A stretch of DNA of 64,000 nucleotides, taken from positions 1-64,000 of the forward strand of contig CALDIA010000144.1 of NCBI GenBank assembly GCA_937901455.1, written 5' to 3'. Shown here in pieces: positions 33,692 through 42,752 of the stretch; positions within the stretch are counted from its first letter, which is position 1; each line of letters begins with the position of its first letter. The stretch comes from an uncultured Bacteroidales bacterium (GTDB lineage: Bacteria; Bacteroidota; Bacteroidia; Bacteroidales; WCHB1-69). Under the pieces are notes generated by a model. That model was not told where the DNA came from and did not search any database. It saw only the letters and a list, made by a program, of their open reading frames with translations. Position numbers and translations under genes: made by a program.

Positions 33692-34036
33692 TTATGACAA
33701 GAAGGGGAGGTAAGTAAGGGATAGTTCCACCAAGATAGCCACGAGTACAGCGACGATGGCTACGCGCACAAGTCCATGATCGCGCCAAGCCATTAGCAGT
33801 GCCACAATAGTGGCCAATACGGCGGAAAGGGAAATATGCGGTTCAGTGCCTGTGGCGGAGGTGGAATAAAGAACATATGGGAATGTCATGGCGGCCAACA
33901 CGCAATAAGGGATGTAAAATAGGAAGTCTTGGACCCATTCGTTTTCGAGTTTTTTGCGCACAAATCCAATGGGGATGACACGGATCAGGTAGGTCGTAAG
34001 AAACATCAGGAACATACAAATATATGTGTACTTCAT
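33692..34036 (-). CDS. azlD: AzlD family branched-chain amino acid transport protein
   Basis: 114 residues with three to four hydrophobic helices (YTYICMFLMFLTTYLIRVIP, YIPYCVLAAMTFPYVLY, LSAVLATIVALLMAW). Small partner of AzlC in export of branched-chain amino acids. Overlaps the azlC stop by 4 bp. Confidence 0.85.
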   Translation of the reverse strand: MKYTYICMFLMFLTTYLIRVIPIGFVRKKLENEWVQDFLFYIPYCVLAAMTFPYVLYSTSATGTEPHISLSAVLATIVALLMAWRDHGLVRVAIVAVLVAILVELSLTYLPFLS

Positions 34037-34770
34037 GAGGCCCTCCCTTCTGCAGTCCTAAGCTTTTTCGCACGTTTAAACTCCTTGATGGAAGCGCAGA
34101 TGGCTGCTCCCAAGACAGCGGAGATGATGATGGCCCAGCCTCCACCGCCTTTGGTTGCCAATATGTTGATACCCGGCACATACTTGAACATACATGACAG
34201 CAGGGTGGAGACGATAATGGCAAGGGTGACCTTGCGGCTTTTTCGTGCTGGTGGAATGATGATGGCAATAAACATGCAGTACAAGGCAATGCCCATGCAT
34301 CCTTGCATCATGGGGGAGAGTAAACTGGATGCTACTGCGCCCAAAAGGGCTCCGGTTGTCCAGCCCAAGATTGGGGTGGTCATCAAGCCTCCAAAAAATG
34401 GGAATGAGATCTCGTCGGGTTCCATGACAGAGAGTGCGAACACCTCGTCGGTGATGCAATAGGCCATGATTGCACGTTTGTAAAAAGGCAAGGCAGGGGA
34501 CACTTTTTGCGATAGGGAAAGCGACATGAGAAAATAGCGCAGGTTGATGACCAGAGTGGTGATGACCAGTTCAATATAGGGAGCACCACCCTCAATCAGG
34601 CGAATGCCTGCAAACTGTCCTGCAGAGGCCATGTTTGTGAATGAGATGATGGTGGCCTCCAACGGTGAAAACCCCATCTTCACCGCTATCAATCCGAAAG
34701 TAAAGGCTACGGGAATGTAGCCCAAACAAATCGGGAACCCCTTCTTTATACCTCTAATATACTCATTCAT
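34033..34770 (-). CDS. azlC: AzlC family branched-chain amino acid exporter subunit
   Basis: 245 residues from the ATG at 34770. AzlC signature GIKKGFPICLGYIPVAFTFGLIA followed by TNMASAGQFAGIRLI, then about seven further hydrophobic segments. The longer frame to 34827 crosses a -7 element at 34801-34809. Forms an overlapping pair with azlD. Confidence 0.9.
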   Translation of the reverse strand: MNEYIRGIKKGFPICLGYIPVAFTFGLIAVKMGFSPLEATIISFTNMASAGQFAGIRLIEGGAPYIELVITTLVINLRYFLMSLSLSQKVSPALPFYKRAIMAYCITDEVFALSVMEPDEISFPFFGGLMTTPILGWTTGALLGAVASSLLSPMMQGCMGIALYCMFIAIIIPPARKSRKVTLAIIVSTLLSCMFKYVPGINILATKGGGGWAIIISAVLGAAICASIKEFKRAKKLRTAEGRAS

Positions 34771-34800
34771 AGTATGTTGATGACAATATCTTTTAGCGGT

Positions 34801-34809
34801 GCAAAAATA
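34801..34809 (-). promoter_or_regulatory. azlCD promoter -7 element
   Basis: TATTTTTGC on the minus strand, 30 bp before the azlC ATG. Confidence 0.6.
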
Positions 34810-34851
34810 GATTTTTTTTCGTTGCAAAGCGTCTTATGGTATTTTTGTGTT

Positions 34852-36429
34852 TCAGGAGGGTTTTAGAGCCACAATGGCACTTTTGAGTCCGTCGATGGCG
34901 GCGCTCATGATGCCTCCAGCATAGCCTGCCCCTTCGCCTATGGGGTACAGGCATTTTATGTCGGACATTCTGTCGGCATTTCTCAGAATGCGCACGGGGG
35001 ATGATGAGCGGCTTTCTATGCCTGTGAGCACGGCATCGGGATGGGTGAAGCCATTCATTTTGCGGTTGAAGAGCGGGAGAGATTCACGCAAGGAGCTGAC
35101 AACGTAGTCAGGCAGGCAGCGGCTGAAGTCGCTATAGACCAGACCATGGGGATAGGATGGGGTGATGGAGCGATGTCCTTTGGCAATGTCTTGACGGAGA
35201 AATTCCTTCATGAGGTTGCCAGGTGCGCGATAGTCGCCAGCGATACGGAAAGCCTCTTTTTCGTAATACTCTTGGTAGCTGATGCCATCAAGAGGGCTAT
35301 GCAGCAGGAAATCTTCAGGGCGGACGTTGACGAGAATGGCGCTGTTGGCATTGACTTTATTGCGGTTGCGTTCGCTCATGCCATTTGTGACAATAGTTTC
35401 AGGGTCGCTAGTGGAGGCCATTACAGTGCCTCCTGGGCACATGCAGAAGGTATAGACGCTACGTTCTGGGAGGTGCACAGCGCCTTTATAGGTGGCAGGA
35501 GGCAGCAGATGAGTTGCGTTTCCGTACTGTATCTTGTTGATTAATGCTTGTGGATGCTCAATGCGCACGCCCATAGAAAAGCCTTTAGCCTCCATGGGTA
35601 CTCCTTGCTGGTAGAGTGAACGGATTGTATCGCGGGCGGAGTGGCCGATGCCAAGGAAGAGGTGCTGGGTGTGGATGTCCAACGAGGGTTCACACTGCAC
35701 ATTTAGTTTGTTATTGTCCTTCTTGAAACCCAGAAAACGGGTGTTGAAATGGAACTCACCGCCCAAGGATTCTATTTCCAAGCGGATGTTGCGGACTACT
35801 TTTTCCAGATAGTCGGTGCCCACATGGGGATTCTGGAGGTAGGTGACATCCTCGTTAGCACCATGCAGGTAGAATTCCTTCAGTACAAAGGTATTATGTT
35901 CACTATGGACATTGGTGTTGAGTTTGCCATCGGAGAATGTTCCGGCTCCGCCCTCGCCGAACTGGACATTGGAGTCTGGTTGGAGAGTTTTGGAAGACAA
36001 GAAATTGGCAACGGTCTGCTTGCGTTGCTCGATTTTCTCTCCGCGTTCAATGATGATGGGGCGGGCTTGGCAGCGTGCCAAATACAGGGCAGCGAACATG
36101 CCTGCGGGTCCGAAGCCGACGATCACGGGGCGATGCGGATGGTTCCAGTGGGGGTATTGCATGGGAGATGCTTCCTTCTGGAGCGTTACGTTCGAGTTGT
36201 TCAATAGGTAGCTATAGTGTTCGGATACTGTCAGACTTACTTGATAGTCGTAACAGATATTGCTTTTTCGCCGGGCGTCTATGGCTTGCCGAAGAATCTT
36301 GAAATCCGAAATGGAAGAAGGGTCAATATGGAACTGCTCGCACACCTTTGCCTGTAGGTTGATGTGGTGGCTGACGGGTATCCGTATGTTGGAGATTCGA
36401 AGTTGCAAAAGGCTCTGGACGGTTGGCAT
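34852..36429 (-). CDS. FAD-dependent dehydrogenase (COG2509-type)
   Basis: 525 residues from the ATG at 36429 (MPTVQSLLQLR), 4 bp after the steroid-reductase homologue. A small N-terminal domain is followed by the FAD Rossmann motif PVIVGFGPAGMFAALYLAR near 105, then IERGEKIEQRK, NVQFGEGGAGTFSDGKLNT near 160, and IGEGAGYAGGIMSAAIDG near the end. Similar proteins are annotated only as uncharacterised FAD-dependent dehydrogenases. Substrate unknown. Coupling to the upstream reductase gene suggests, without proof, a shared pathway. Confidence 0.87.
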   Translation of the reverse strand: MPTVQSLLQLRISNIRIPVSHHINLQAKVCEQFHIDPSSISDFKILRQAIDARRKSNICYDYQVSLTVSEHYSYLLNNSNVTLQKEASPMQYPHWNHPHRPVIVGFGPAGMFAALYLARCQARPIIIERGEKIEQRKQTVANFLSSKTLQPDSNVQFGEGGAGTFSDGKLNTNVHSEHNTFVLKEFYLHGANEDVTYLQNPHVGTDYLEKVVRNIRLEIESLGGEFHFNTRFLGFKKDNNKLNVQCEPSLDIHTQHLFLGIGHSARDTIRSLYQQGVPMEAKGFSMGVRIEHPQALINKIQYGNATHLLPPATYKGAVHLPERSVYTFCMCPGGTVMASTSDPETIVTNGMSERNRNKVNANSAILVNVRPEDFLLHSPLDGISYQEYYEKEAFRIAGDYRAPGNLMKEFLRQDIAKGHRSITPSYPHGLVYSDFSRCLPDYVVSSLRESLPLFNRKMNGFTHPDAVLTGIESRSSSPVRILRNADRMSDIKCLYPIGEGAGYAGGIMSAAIDGLKSAIVALKPS

Positions 36430-36433
36430 GGGG

Positions 36434-37240
36434 TTAATAGATGAATGGGAAGATCCGTTTAAGGTGCTTGGCGTCCATCTCATCCTTGAATTCCATTTGA
36501 TAGCGCTTGTAGATATTGTGGGCGCGCGGTACCAGGTTGGCGAAGGTCCACCAGAAGAAGACAAGACCGGATAACGACCAAGTGAGGATGGCGAATCCCA
36601 GCCACTCCATTAGTTCGCCTAAGTAGTTGGCACTGGTGACATATTCGAACAGAAAGCCGCTCGGAAGATAATGCTTGGTGTCGTTCTCGTCTTTCCTTAA
36701 ATGCCGAATGATGTAATCGGACCGGAGGTTGACGTAGAACCCAGATAGGAAGATGCAGACACCTATGATGAATTGGGGTGATCGTAACCACTCGATGTCT
36801 GAGTAGGACAATCCGAACACTTGATAGTTGGCATTATAGGACTCGAAGAAAATCCAGTAGCCTTGCATCATGGCGTTGAGGATGTTGAAGGCAATGCCCA
36901 TGAACATGACGGCCAACGACATCTGGCTATTGCCTTTCATAATCCAAGGGAAGATGATGGATCGCTGGAAATAGTGTATTTCGAAAATGAGCAGAAAGAT
37001 CATTGGGACAATATCGAACCGGTGTGGGGAGGCCAGCCAGATAATAATCATAGCCAAGAAAATGGGGAATTCCATTAGGAACCAGGCTAGTTTGTTATTG
37101 ATAGTTTTTCCCCATTTGTTGTTGAGGAACATGCCATAGCCGGCATTGACGAAGTAGAGGGCTACAAAGACGACAACCCCCAGGCAGATCATTACCCAAA
37201 GGTATATGTTGAAGGCTGATGTTAAAAATTCAGGGCTCAT
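36434..37240 (-). CDS. Steroid 5-alpha-reductase (SRD5A) family protein
   Basis: 268-residue membrane protein with about seven hydrophobic helices. The C-terminal half (FEYVTSANYLGELMEWLGFAI, FWWTFANLVPRAHNIYKRY, then ending FPFIY) aligns by eye with human SRD5A enzymes, which reduce 3-oxo-delta-4 steroids with NADPH. The key Glu and Tyr of SRD5A2 (E57, Y91) have counterparts here as E57 in WFLMEFPIF and Y90 in EIHYFQRS. Gut Bacteroidetes 5-alpha-reductases acting on bile acids are known; the substrate here cannot be told. The ATG at 37240 is chosen because the longer frame overlaps sppA. Confidence 0.82.
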   Translation of the reverse strand: MSPEFLTSAFNIYLWVMICLGVVVFVALYFVNAGYGMFLNNKWGKTINNKLAWFLMEFPIFLAMIIIWLASPHRFDIVPMIFLLIFEIHYFQRSIIFPWIMKGNSQMSLAVMFMGIAFNILNAMMQGYWIFFESYNANYQVFGLSYSDIEWLRSPQFIIGVCIFLSGFYVNLRSDYIIRHLRKDENDTKHYLPSGFLFEYVTSANYLGELMEWLGFAILTWSLSGLVFFWWTFANLVPRAHNIYKRYQMEFKDEMDAKHLKRIFPFIY

Positions 37241-37256
37241 AACAATAGTTTTTTGA

Positions 37257-39053
37257 TTATTGAATAGAAATTTCCATTGGCAGGCGGGCTTGCACACCTT
37301 CCATATTCAGTATTTGTTCGACACCTTGGTAGGTGAAATAGAGTTTGCCGAGTTTGGCAGCCATTTTGGATTCGGTGTTGTTCATGTTATCGAAGATCAT
37401 TTCATACCAAGATTTCTGTTTGGGGTAGTATTCTACGGAGTAGTTTTGGATATTGGCGAGTTGAGCGGCTTTGTTGATGGCGTCATTTAGGGAGCCGAGT
37501 TGGTCCACGAGGCCTATCTTGATGGCGTCGGCACCAGCCCACACACGGCCTTGACCGATGCTATCCACTTGGGCGGTTGTCATCTTGCGACCAGTCGCCA
37601 CACGCGTCAGGAAGGTGCTGTAGGTGTTTTCCACAGACTGCTGCATCACGTCCAGTTCATTCTGGTCGAGGGCACGGAGACCAGTGGCGTAGTCAGCGTG
37701 CTGATGGGTTTTAGCCACATCTACAGTGATGCCCAGATTGGATTTCAGGGTGTTTTGGAAAGAAGGTATTATGCCGAACACACCGATTGAGCCGGTGAGC
37801 GTGTTGGGTTGTGCATAGATGTAGTCGGAATTGCAGGAGATGTAATAACCACCGGAAGCGGCATAGTCGCCCATGGAGGTAACGATAATCTTGCCGGCTT
37901 TCTTGGCGGCCTCGATTTCATGCCAGATGTTTTCGGAAGCCATGGCGCTGCCTCCTGGGGAGTTGACACGTAAGACGATGGCCTTGACCTTGTCGGATGT
38001 ATAAGCCTTTCGGAACGATTTAATGAAGGTTTCGGAGTAGATGCCAGTGTTGTTATCGCCTTTTCCGTCGGAGATATTGCCCACGGCATAGACAACGGCG
38101 ATGCGGTCGTTGAGGGCTTTGGGTGTCGGGATGGAGGATTTATACTTGTTTACGGTCACAAACTGGATGTTTTCTTTGTCGGAGATATTCAATTTGGCGC
38201 GAAGCAGGTCTTCGGCATCGGAGGCGTAGGCCAGTTGGTCCACGAGGTGGTGCGCGAGGGCGTCGTTGGCGAGGGTGGCGGAGAGGTTGTCGGCAAAGTA
38301 GTTAAGTGAGTCAACGGAAATCTTACGAGAAGTGGCCATGTCGGTTACAATGCAGTCCCACAGAGCTTTGCCCAGTGCGTCCATCTGTTTGCGATTGGCT
38401 TCGCTCATCTTGTCCAGCATGTAAGGCTCCACAGCGCTTTTGAACTGCCCGTGTCGGATAATCTGCATGTCCACATCCAATTTATCTAACAGTCCCTTGT
38501 AGAACATGATTTGGAAGGCATAGCCTCTCAAGTCAATGGATCCAGTGGGGTTGAGCAGCACTTTGTCAGCGGTGGAGGCGATGTAGTAGCCGTTTTGGCC
38601 GTAGTGGTCGCTGTAGGCATAAATGAACTTGCCGGACTTTTTAAATTCCAGGAGGGCATCGCGTATCTCCTTGGTGCTGGCGGGTGATGCGCCCACGTTG
38701 GATGAGTTGATATAGATACCTTTGATCTTTGGGTCTCCGGCGGCATAATTGATGGCATCCAGGATGTTGTTCAAACCCAGTTGCGAATAGCCGTAGTTGC
38801 TAAGGTCAAAGGGCATGTCAACAGCCCGCTCGGAGATCTGTTGGCTTAAGTCTAGTTTCAAGACGCTGTTGTTGGCGACAGCGGTTTTGTCTGATGAGGA
38901 CACGGAGGAGAGAATGCCAATCATAAAGAGCGTGTAGAAGACGCTGATGATGATTATAGCCAATATGAAGCCGACCATGGAGCCTAACACAATGCGCCAA
39001 AATTTTCGCGCTCGTGATTCTGTCTTTTCCTGTTGTTTGTTTTCGTTACTCAT
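37257..39053 (-). CDS. sppA: Signal peptide peptidase SppA, long form
   Basis: 598-residue membrane-anchored serine protease that degrades cleaved signal peptides. One N-terminal membrane helix (residues 20-47), then two tandem SppA domains. The Ser/Lys dyad is split as in E. coli: Lys205 in GQFKSAVEP in the first domain and Ser400 in DYAASGGYY in the second; LRVNSPGGSA near 361 is also conserved. Followed by the 5-alpha-reductase homologue and preceded by the molybdopterin-like gene on the same strand. Confidence 0.94.
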   Translation of the reverse strand: MSNENKQQEKTESRARKFWRIVLGSMVGFILAIIIISVFYTLFMIGILSSVSSSDKTAVANNSVLKLDLSQQISERAVDMPFDLSNYGYSQLGLNNILDAINYAAGDPKIKGIYINSSNVGASPASTKEIRDALLEFKKSGKFIYAYSDHYGQNGYYIASTADKVLLNPTGSIDLRGYAFQIMFYKGLLDKLDVDMQIIRHGQFKSAVEPYMLDKMSEANRKQMDALGKALWDCIVTDMATSRKISVDSLNYFADNLSATLANDALAHHLVDQLAYASDAEDLLRAKLNISDKENIQFVTVNKYKSSIPTPKALNDRIAVVYAVGNISDGKGDNNTGIYSETFIKSFRKAYTSDKVKAIVLRVNSPGGSAMASENIWHEIEAAKKAGKIIVTSMGDYAASGGYYISCNSDYIYAQPNTLTGSIGVFGIIPSFQNTLKSNLGITVDVAKTHQHADYATGLRALDQNELDVMQQSVENTYSTFLTRVATGRKMTTAQVDSIGQGRVWAGADAIKIGLVDQLGSLNDAINKAAQLANIQNYSVEYYPKQKSWYEMIFDNMNNTESKMAAKLGKLYFTYQGVEQILNMEGVQARLPMEISIQ

Positions 39054-39074
39054 AATATGTTCATAATTAATATT

Positions 39075-40352
39075 TTACTTAAAAAAATGACGTTGTTGGC
39101 TATGGCATCCGCCTTTGAAGAAGGAGACATACTCCAAAAAGATGTCGGAGGGCGTTTCCAGTGCGGGTAGGCCTAATCGTTGTCCGAGTATGTTGAATTG
39201 GGCTATATTATCATGCGGTATAGGGCTGGGAGTGTCAGCAACGCTTTGGTGTGGTATGCGCGCCGAGTCGGTAAAGGTACCCGTTATCTCTTCGGGAAGT
39301 GCTGCCGGCAAGAGGAGGTCGAATTCGACATCTTCACCATTCCAGTAGGCAGTATGCATCATACTGAAAGAACAATTTTTGGCCAAATTGGTCACCCCGC
39401 TTGGCAGTGTTTGGTATGTGCTATTGAAAACCAGACAATGGGAGAAACTGTTCTCAGTGATGCGGTTGAGCACATTGATATTGTCGTGACATACGGGCAG
39501 ACTGTAGTGTTGGGCCATCAACTGTGCCATGGCTTCATCGAGGGGCACACCGCCAATGCCCATGGATGGGAAACAGCCCATGTCGAAAAGGCCTTGGCTA
39601 TTCAGCGATGGTTTGATGCAGATGAAGCCTGCGTTGGGTTTTGATTGGATGTCCAGCAACATGCAAAGGTTTTCCAACTCTGCCACTGCCCGTTCGTCCA
39701 TCAAGGGTTCCCATACCACAAAGACCTCTTCCATGTTGCGGTACAGAAGGGTTACAAAGTCCAATATATGTTTATTGCTCAATTTGTTGAGCTTAAGTAG
39801 CATGACGTAGTCTTCGGATAGCAGTTGTGATTTGTAGGTTTCGAAGTTTTTACCCAAGCCATCCACGTAGATGCCCTTTGCGATATTGTTTTGTATAAGA
39901 TAATGATTAATTGCTCTGAAAAAGGCAGCATAGTTGGAAATGTGGAGATTGCCTTCCGTGTTGAAGCGGTATTGGGGGATGTCGTCAAGCGAGGTCAGAA
40001 GTTTGAGTGTGGCTTGAGCGGAGGGGGTCTGCGCCTGATTGTCCCAGATGAGGAAGATTTGGCTGGTTCCGGTGATTTCGGCAAAGGGGACAATATCGTT
40101 TTTGTCGAAGAGGAAGGAGGGACCTTTCAGCAAATATTCGAAAGGGTAGATGGCGTTGGTGTGCAGACCTGTGCGGGTGAGGCGCTGGATGAGGTATAGT
40201 TCTTCGTTGCAGTAATCGCCTGAGACAAGAACAGCCGTTTGGTTATCCTTTGCGGAGGAGGTCTGTTGGGCTAATAGATGGAATGCCTCATCAAACGAGA
40301 TAGGGGAGTATGCGTTTCCGTTCTTGCGCTGTGGTTGTGTCAAGCGGATCAT
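39075..40352 (-). CDS. Molybdopterin-oxidoreductase-like protein without Fe-S domain or metal ligand
   Basis: 425 residues. It aligns by eye with formate dehydrogenase alpha/NuoG-type proteins from just after their Fe4S4 domain: RLTQPQRKNGNAYSPISFDEA, GDYCNEELYLIQRL, QGLFDMGCFPSMG (compare QGACDMGALPN), and DLLLPAALPEEITGTFTDSAR. Missing are the N-terminal four-cysteine Fe4S4 domain, the Cys or selenocysteine that binds Mo/W (the stretch after TGLHTNAIYPFEYLL has none) and the C-terminal MopB_CT domain. The gene is intact and starts 8 bp after the ABC ATPase stop, so no N-terminal part is encoded upstream. Redox activity is unlikely; a binding or scaffold role is possible. Confidence 0.72.
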   Translation of the reverse strand: MIRLTQPQRKNGNAYSPISFDEAFHLLAQQTSSAKDNQTAVLVSGDYCNEELYLIQRLTRTGLHTNAIYPFEYLLKGPSFLFDKNDIVPFAEITGTSQIFLIWDNQAQTPSAQATLKLLTSLDDIPQYRFNTEGNLHISNYAAFFRAINHYLIQNNIAKGIYVDGLGKNFETYKSQLLSEDYVMLLKLNKLSNKHILDFVTLLYRNMEEVFVVWEPLMDERAVAELENLCMLLDIQSKPNAGFICIKPSLNSQGLFDMGCFPSMGIGGVPLDEAMAQLMAQHYSLPVCHDNINVLNRITENSFSHCLVFNSTYQTLPSGVTNLAKNCSFSMMHTAYWNGEDVEFDLLLPAALPEEITGTFTDSARIPHQSVADTPSPIPHDNIAQFNILGQRLGLPALETPSDIFLEYVSFFKGGCHSQQRHFFK

Positions 40353-40360
40353 CGTTTGGC

Positions 40361-41101
40361 TTATTTGGTCAATACTTGGAAAAGTTCCTCCATGGCGGCG
40401 GCATCCATGCGGTCGGCGTTTTTGATGCCCTTTGACTTGGCCAGTTCGGGCAGGTTCTTGACCTGTTCATCGGCCACGAGCACGCCTTTGTTGATGATGA
40501 CCACATGGTCGCACATGGCGTTCACCTCCTGCATGATGTGGGTGGATAGCAGCACGGTTTTGTTCTTGCCGTATGTCTTGATAAGAGATCGTATCTCTAC
40601 CAGCTGGTTGGGGTCCAGTCCAGTGGTTGGCTCGTCCAAAATCAACACCTCGGGGTCATGGATGAGTGCCTGGGCGATACCAACGCGTTGCTTGTAGCCA
40701 CGCGACAACGCGCCAATCTTTTTGTGCTGCTCTGGGGTTAGGCCGGTCTTTTCTATCATGTCGGCCACGCGGTCTTTAAGGTTTTTGATATGGTATATTC
40801 CTCCAGTGAATTCCAAAAATTCTTTTACGTACATGTCGTAGTACAAGGGGTTGGCTTCGGAGAGGTATCCAATTTTCTTGCGCAGTTCCAAGGAGTCGTT
40901 CCAGATGTCAAGGCCGCAGACTGACACTTCACCGGAGGTAGGTGGAATGAGGCAGGTGATGATTTTCATCATAGTGGTCTTGCCTGCACCGTTAGGGCCT
41001 AAGAAGCCCACGATTTCTCCCTTCTTGGCCTCAAAACTGACATTGTTCAAGGCATATTGCTGACCAAAGACCTTGGTGACATTTTTTACTATTATGGACA
41101 T
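40361..41101 (-). CDS. ABC transporter ATP-binding protein, GldA-like
   Basis: 246-residue ATPase. Walker A GPNGAGKTTMMK near 35-46, signature LSRGYKQRVGIAQAL near 131, Walker B VLILDEPTTGLDP near 152-164, H-loop LLSTHIMQEV near 184. Sequence style and length match GldA of gliding/T9SS Bacteroidetes, though it lacks the long C-terminal tail of some GldA proteins. The permease genes gldF and gldG are not adjacent. It leads a five-gene same-strand run to 34852. Confidence 0.85.
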   Translation of the reverse strand: MSIIVKNVTKVFGQQYALNNVSFEAKKGEIVGFLGPNGAGKTTMMKIITCLIPPTSGEVSVCGLDIWNDSLELRKKIGYLSEANPLYYDMYVKEFLEFTGGIYHIKNLKDRVADMIEKTGLTPEQHKKIGALSRGYKQRVGIAQALIHDPEVLILDEPTTGLDPNQLVEIRSLIKTYGKNKTVLLSTHIMQEVNAMCDHVVIINKGVLVADEQVKNLPELAKSKGIKNADRMDAAAMEELFQVLTK

Positions 41102-41124
41102 GTAATATATTTTTCAAACAAACT

Positions 41125-41133
41125 GCAAAAATA
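41125..41133 (-). promoter_or_regulatory. Promoter -7 element of the GldA-like operon
   Basis: TATTTTTGC on the minus strand, 23 bp before the ATG at 41101. No other clear promoter is seen down to 34852, so this may drive all five genes. Confidence 0.6.
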
Positions 41134-41164
41134 CAAAAAAATGTAAGCGGATGAACAATTTGTG

Positions 41165-41173
41165 TATCTTTGC
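41165..41173 (+). promoter_or_regulatory. Promoter -7 element of the flippase-like gene
   Basis: TATCTTTGC, 7 bp before the ATG at 41181, giving an almost leaderless transcript. It lies inside the longer frame starting at 41151, which is therefore rejected. Confidence 0.6.
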
Positions 41174-41180
41174 CGCCTAT

Positions 41181-42263
41181 ATGAGTGACCTTGATAGATT
41201 GAGCGGTCTGCGCCCATCTGCCGATTGGGTGAAACGGATTCTCCAACTCTTCTTGTTTGTGGGTGTGGGTATCTTTTTCATTTGGCTTTCATTGCGCCAT
41301 TTGAGTCGTGAGGACTTCCGCACGGTAGTGGAGGTGGCTGCTTCGGTGAACACTTGGCGAGGATGGCTGATATTGGGGATTGCGGCTTTCTTTGCTCTTT
41401 TGGCAGATTTCTGCCGGGCGGTACGCGGGAAGCTGCTCCTGCAACCATTGCAATATGAGGTGCGTCTTTCCATGATGTTCTATTCGGTGATGGTCTGCTT
41501 TATGGCCAATTTGGCCCTCCCTCGCTTGGGTGAGGTGCTGCGTTGCACTTTTTTGCAACGCTATGAGAAGGTGCCCTTTCAGGAGTCGCTGGGAACCGTC
41601 ATCACCGAGCGGGCCGTGGATATGATCTGCTGGTTGATGATGTTCGCCATTGCGGTGGCCATCAACACAGCCCTGCTGAACAATTTGATGGTAGATCCCC
41701 AGGCGGGTCTGACCATGCGTGAATGGCTGGAAACGAAAGGCCTGTCGTTGTTGGGAAATCATCTGCTGCTTAGCCTGCTCCTGTTGGTGGCAGTCTTGTG
41801 TCTGCTCATCTTCCTGACCCGCAAATGGTGGCGCAAACATCCCTTCTTCGCCAAAATTGGTCACTTCGTTGCAGGTATGTGGCAAGGTTTCATCTCCATC
41901 AAGGATTTGAAAAGTCCGTGGCGCTATTGGCTGTGGACACTTATCATGTGGGTGGCTTATTTTCTGGGCACCTATTCGTTTTTTTATGCCTTGCCCTGTC
42001 TGTGGGGCGTTCCCTTGGCGGCCGGCTACTCAACGCTCGTCTTCGGCACAGTGGCTTTTATGATTGCCCAAGGAGGTATAGGCGCTTACCCAATCATTGT
42101 GGCTGGCGTGCTGATGCTCTATGGTCTGCCCTATATCGATGGGTTGGCAGCTGGCTGGGTGGGGTGGATCCTTCAGACCGTGGTGGCACTTGTTGGCGGC
42201 TTCATTTCGCTGGTGCTTGCCTCCTTGTCCAAGAAACATGACGCTCGTTTATTAGTAGAATAA
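41181..42263 (+). CDS. Lysylphosphatidylglycerol synthase-like membrane protein (UPF0104)
   Basis: 360-residue integral membrane protein with about eight helices, of the LPG_synthase_TM/YbhN family. Typical pieces: FRTVVEVAASVNTWRGWLIL, ALLADFCRAVRGKLLL, FMANLALPRLGEVLRC near 115-130, GTVITERAVDMICWL near 137, and GIGAYPIIVAGVL near 300. These proteins are thought to flip or transport lipids; no synthase domain is attached. Followed by rfaE2 after 9 bp. Confidence 0.85.
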   Translation: MSDLDRLSGLRPSADWVKRILQLFLFVGVGIFFIWLSLRHLSREDFRTVVEVAASVNTWRGWLILGIAAFFALLADFCRAVRGKLLLQPLQYEVRLSMMFYSVMVCFMANLALPRLGEVLRCTFLQRYEKVPFQESLGTVITERAVDMICWLMMFAIAVAINTALLNNLMVDPQAGLTMREWLETKGLSLLGNHLLLSLLLLVAVLCLLIFLTRKWWRKHPFFAKIGHFVAGMWQGFISIKDLKSPWRYWLWTLIMWVAYFLGTYSFFYALPCLWGVPLAAGYSTLVFGTVAFMIAQGGIGAYPIIVAGVLMLYGLPYIDGLAAGWVGWILQTVVALVGGFISLVLASLSKKHDARLLVE

Positions 42264-42272
42264 TCAATATAT

Positions 42273-42743
42273 ATGATGGACAATATTCTGAATAAGATAG
42301 TATCACAAGATTTCTTTGCCCAACACAGGGCGAGACTCAACCATCATAAGGTGGTTTTCACGAATGGATGCTTTGATGTCCTCCATTATGGGCATGTGCA
42401 CTACTTGGCTCAGGCCCGCCAGCTCGGCGACCTGCTGGTGGTGGGCTTGAACAGCGACGCCTCGGTGCGAAGGCTGAAAGGAGAAGGACGCCCGGTTAAC
42501 CACGAACAAGCCCGCGCTTTTGTGCTCGCCGCTTTGGAAATGGTGAACTATGTATGCCTTTTTGAAGAGGATACCCCCTATCAGCTAATCTCTAAAGTTC
42601 AACCCGATGTGCTGGTGAAAGGCGGCGATTACGCTATAGACAATATTGTGGGGGCTGATGTCGTTATGCGAAAGGGCGGCGAAGTTAAGGTGCTCCCCTT
42701 CGTGGAGGGTTTCTCCTCTTCCTCTATCTTAGAAAAAATTTAA
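42273..42743 (+). CDS. rfaE2: D-glycero-beta-D-manno-heptose 1-phosphate adenylyltransferase
   Basis: 156-residue nucleotidyltransferase equal to the C-terminal domain of HldE. Makes ADP-heptose for LPS core. [21 protein letters not shown] contains the HxGH motif near 35-38; [19 protein letters not shown] and [16 protein letters not shown] follow. The kinase domain (rfaE1) is not fused and not in this window. Sits in a three-gene plus-strand run. Confidence 0.93.
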   Translation: MMDNILNKIVSQDFFAQHRARLNHHKVVFTNGCFDVLHYGHVHYLAQARQLGDLLVVGLNSDASVRRLKGEGRPVNHEQARAFVLAALEMVNYVCLFEEDTPYQLISKVQPDVLVKGGDYAIDNIVGADVVMRKGGEVKVLPFVEGFSSSSILEKI

Positions 42744-42752
42744 TAACCTGCG

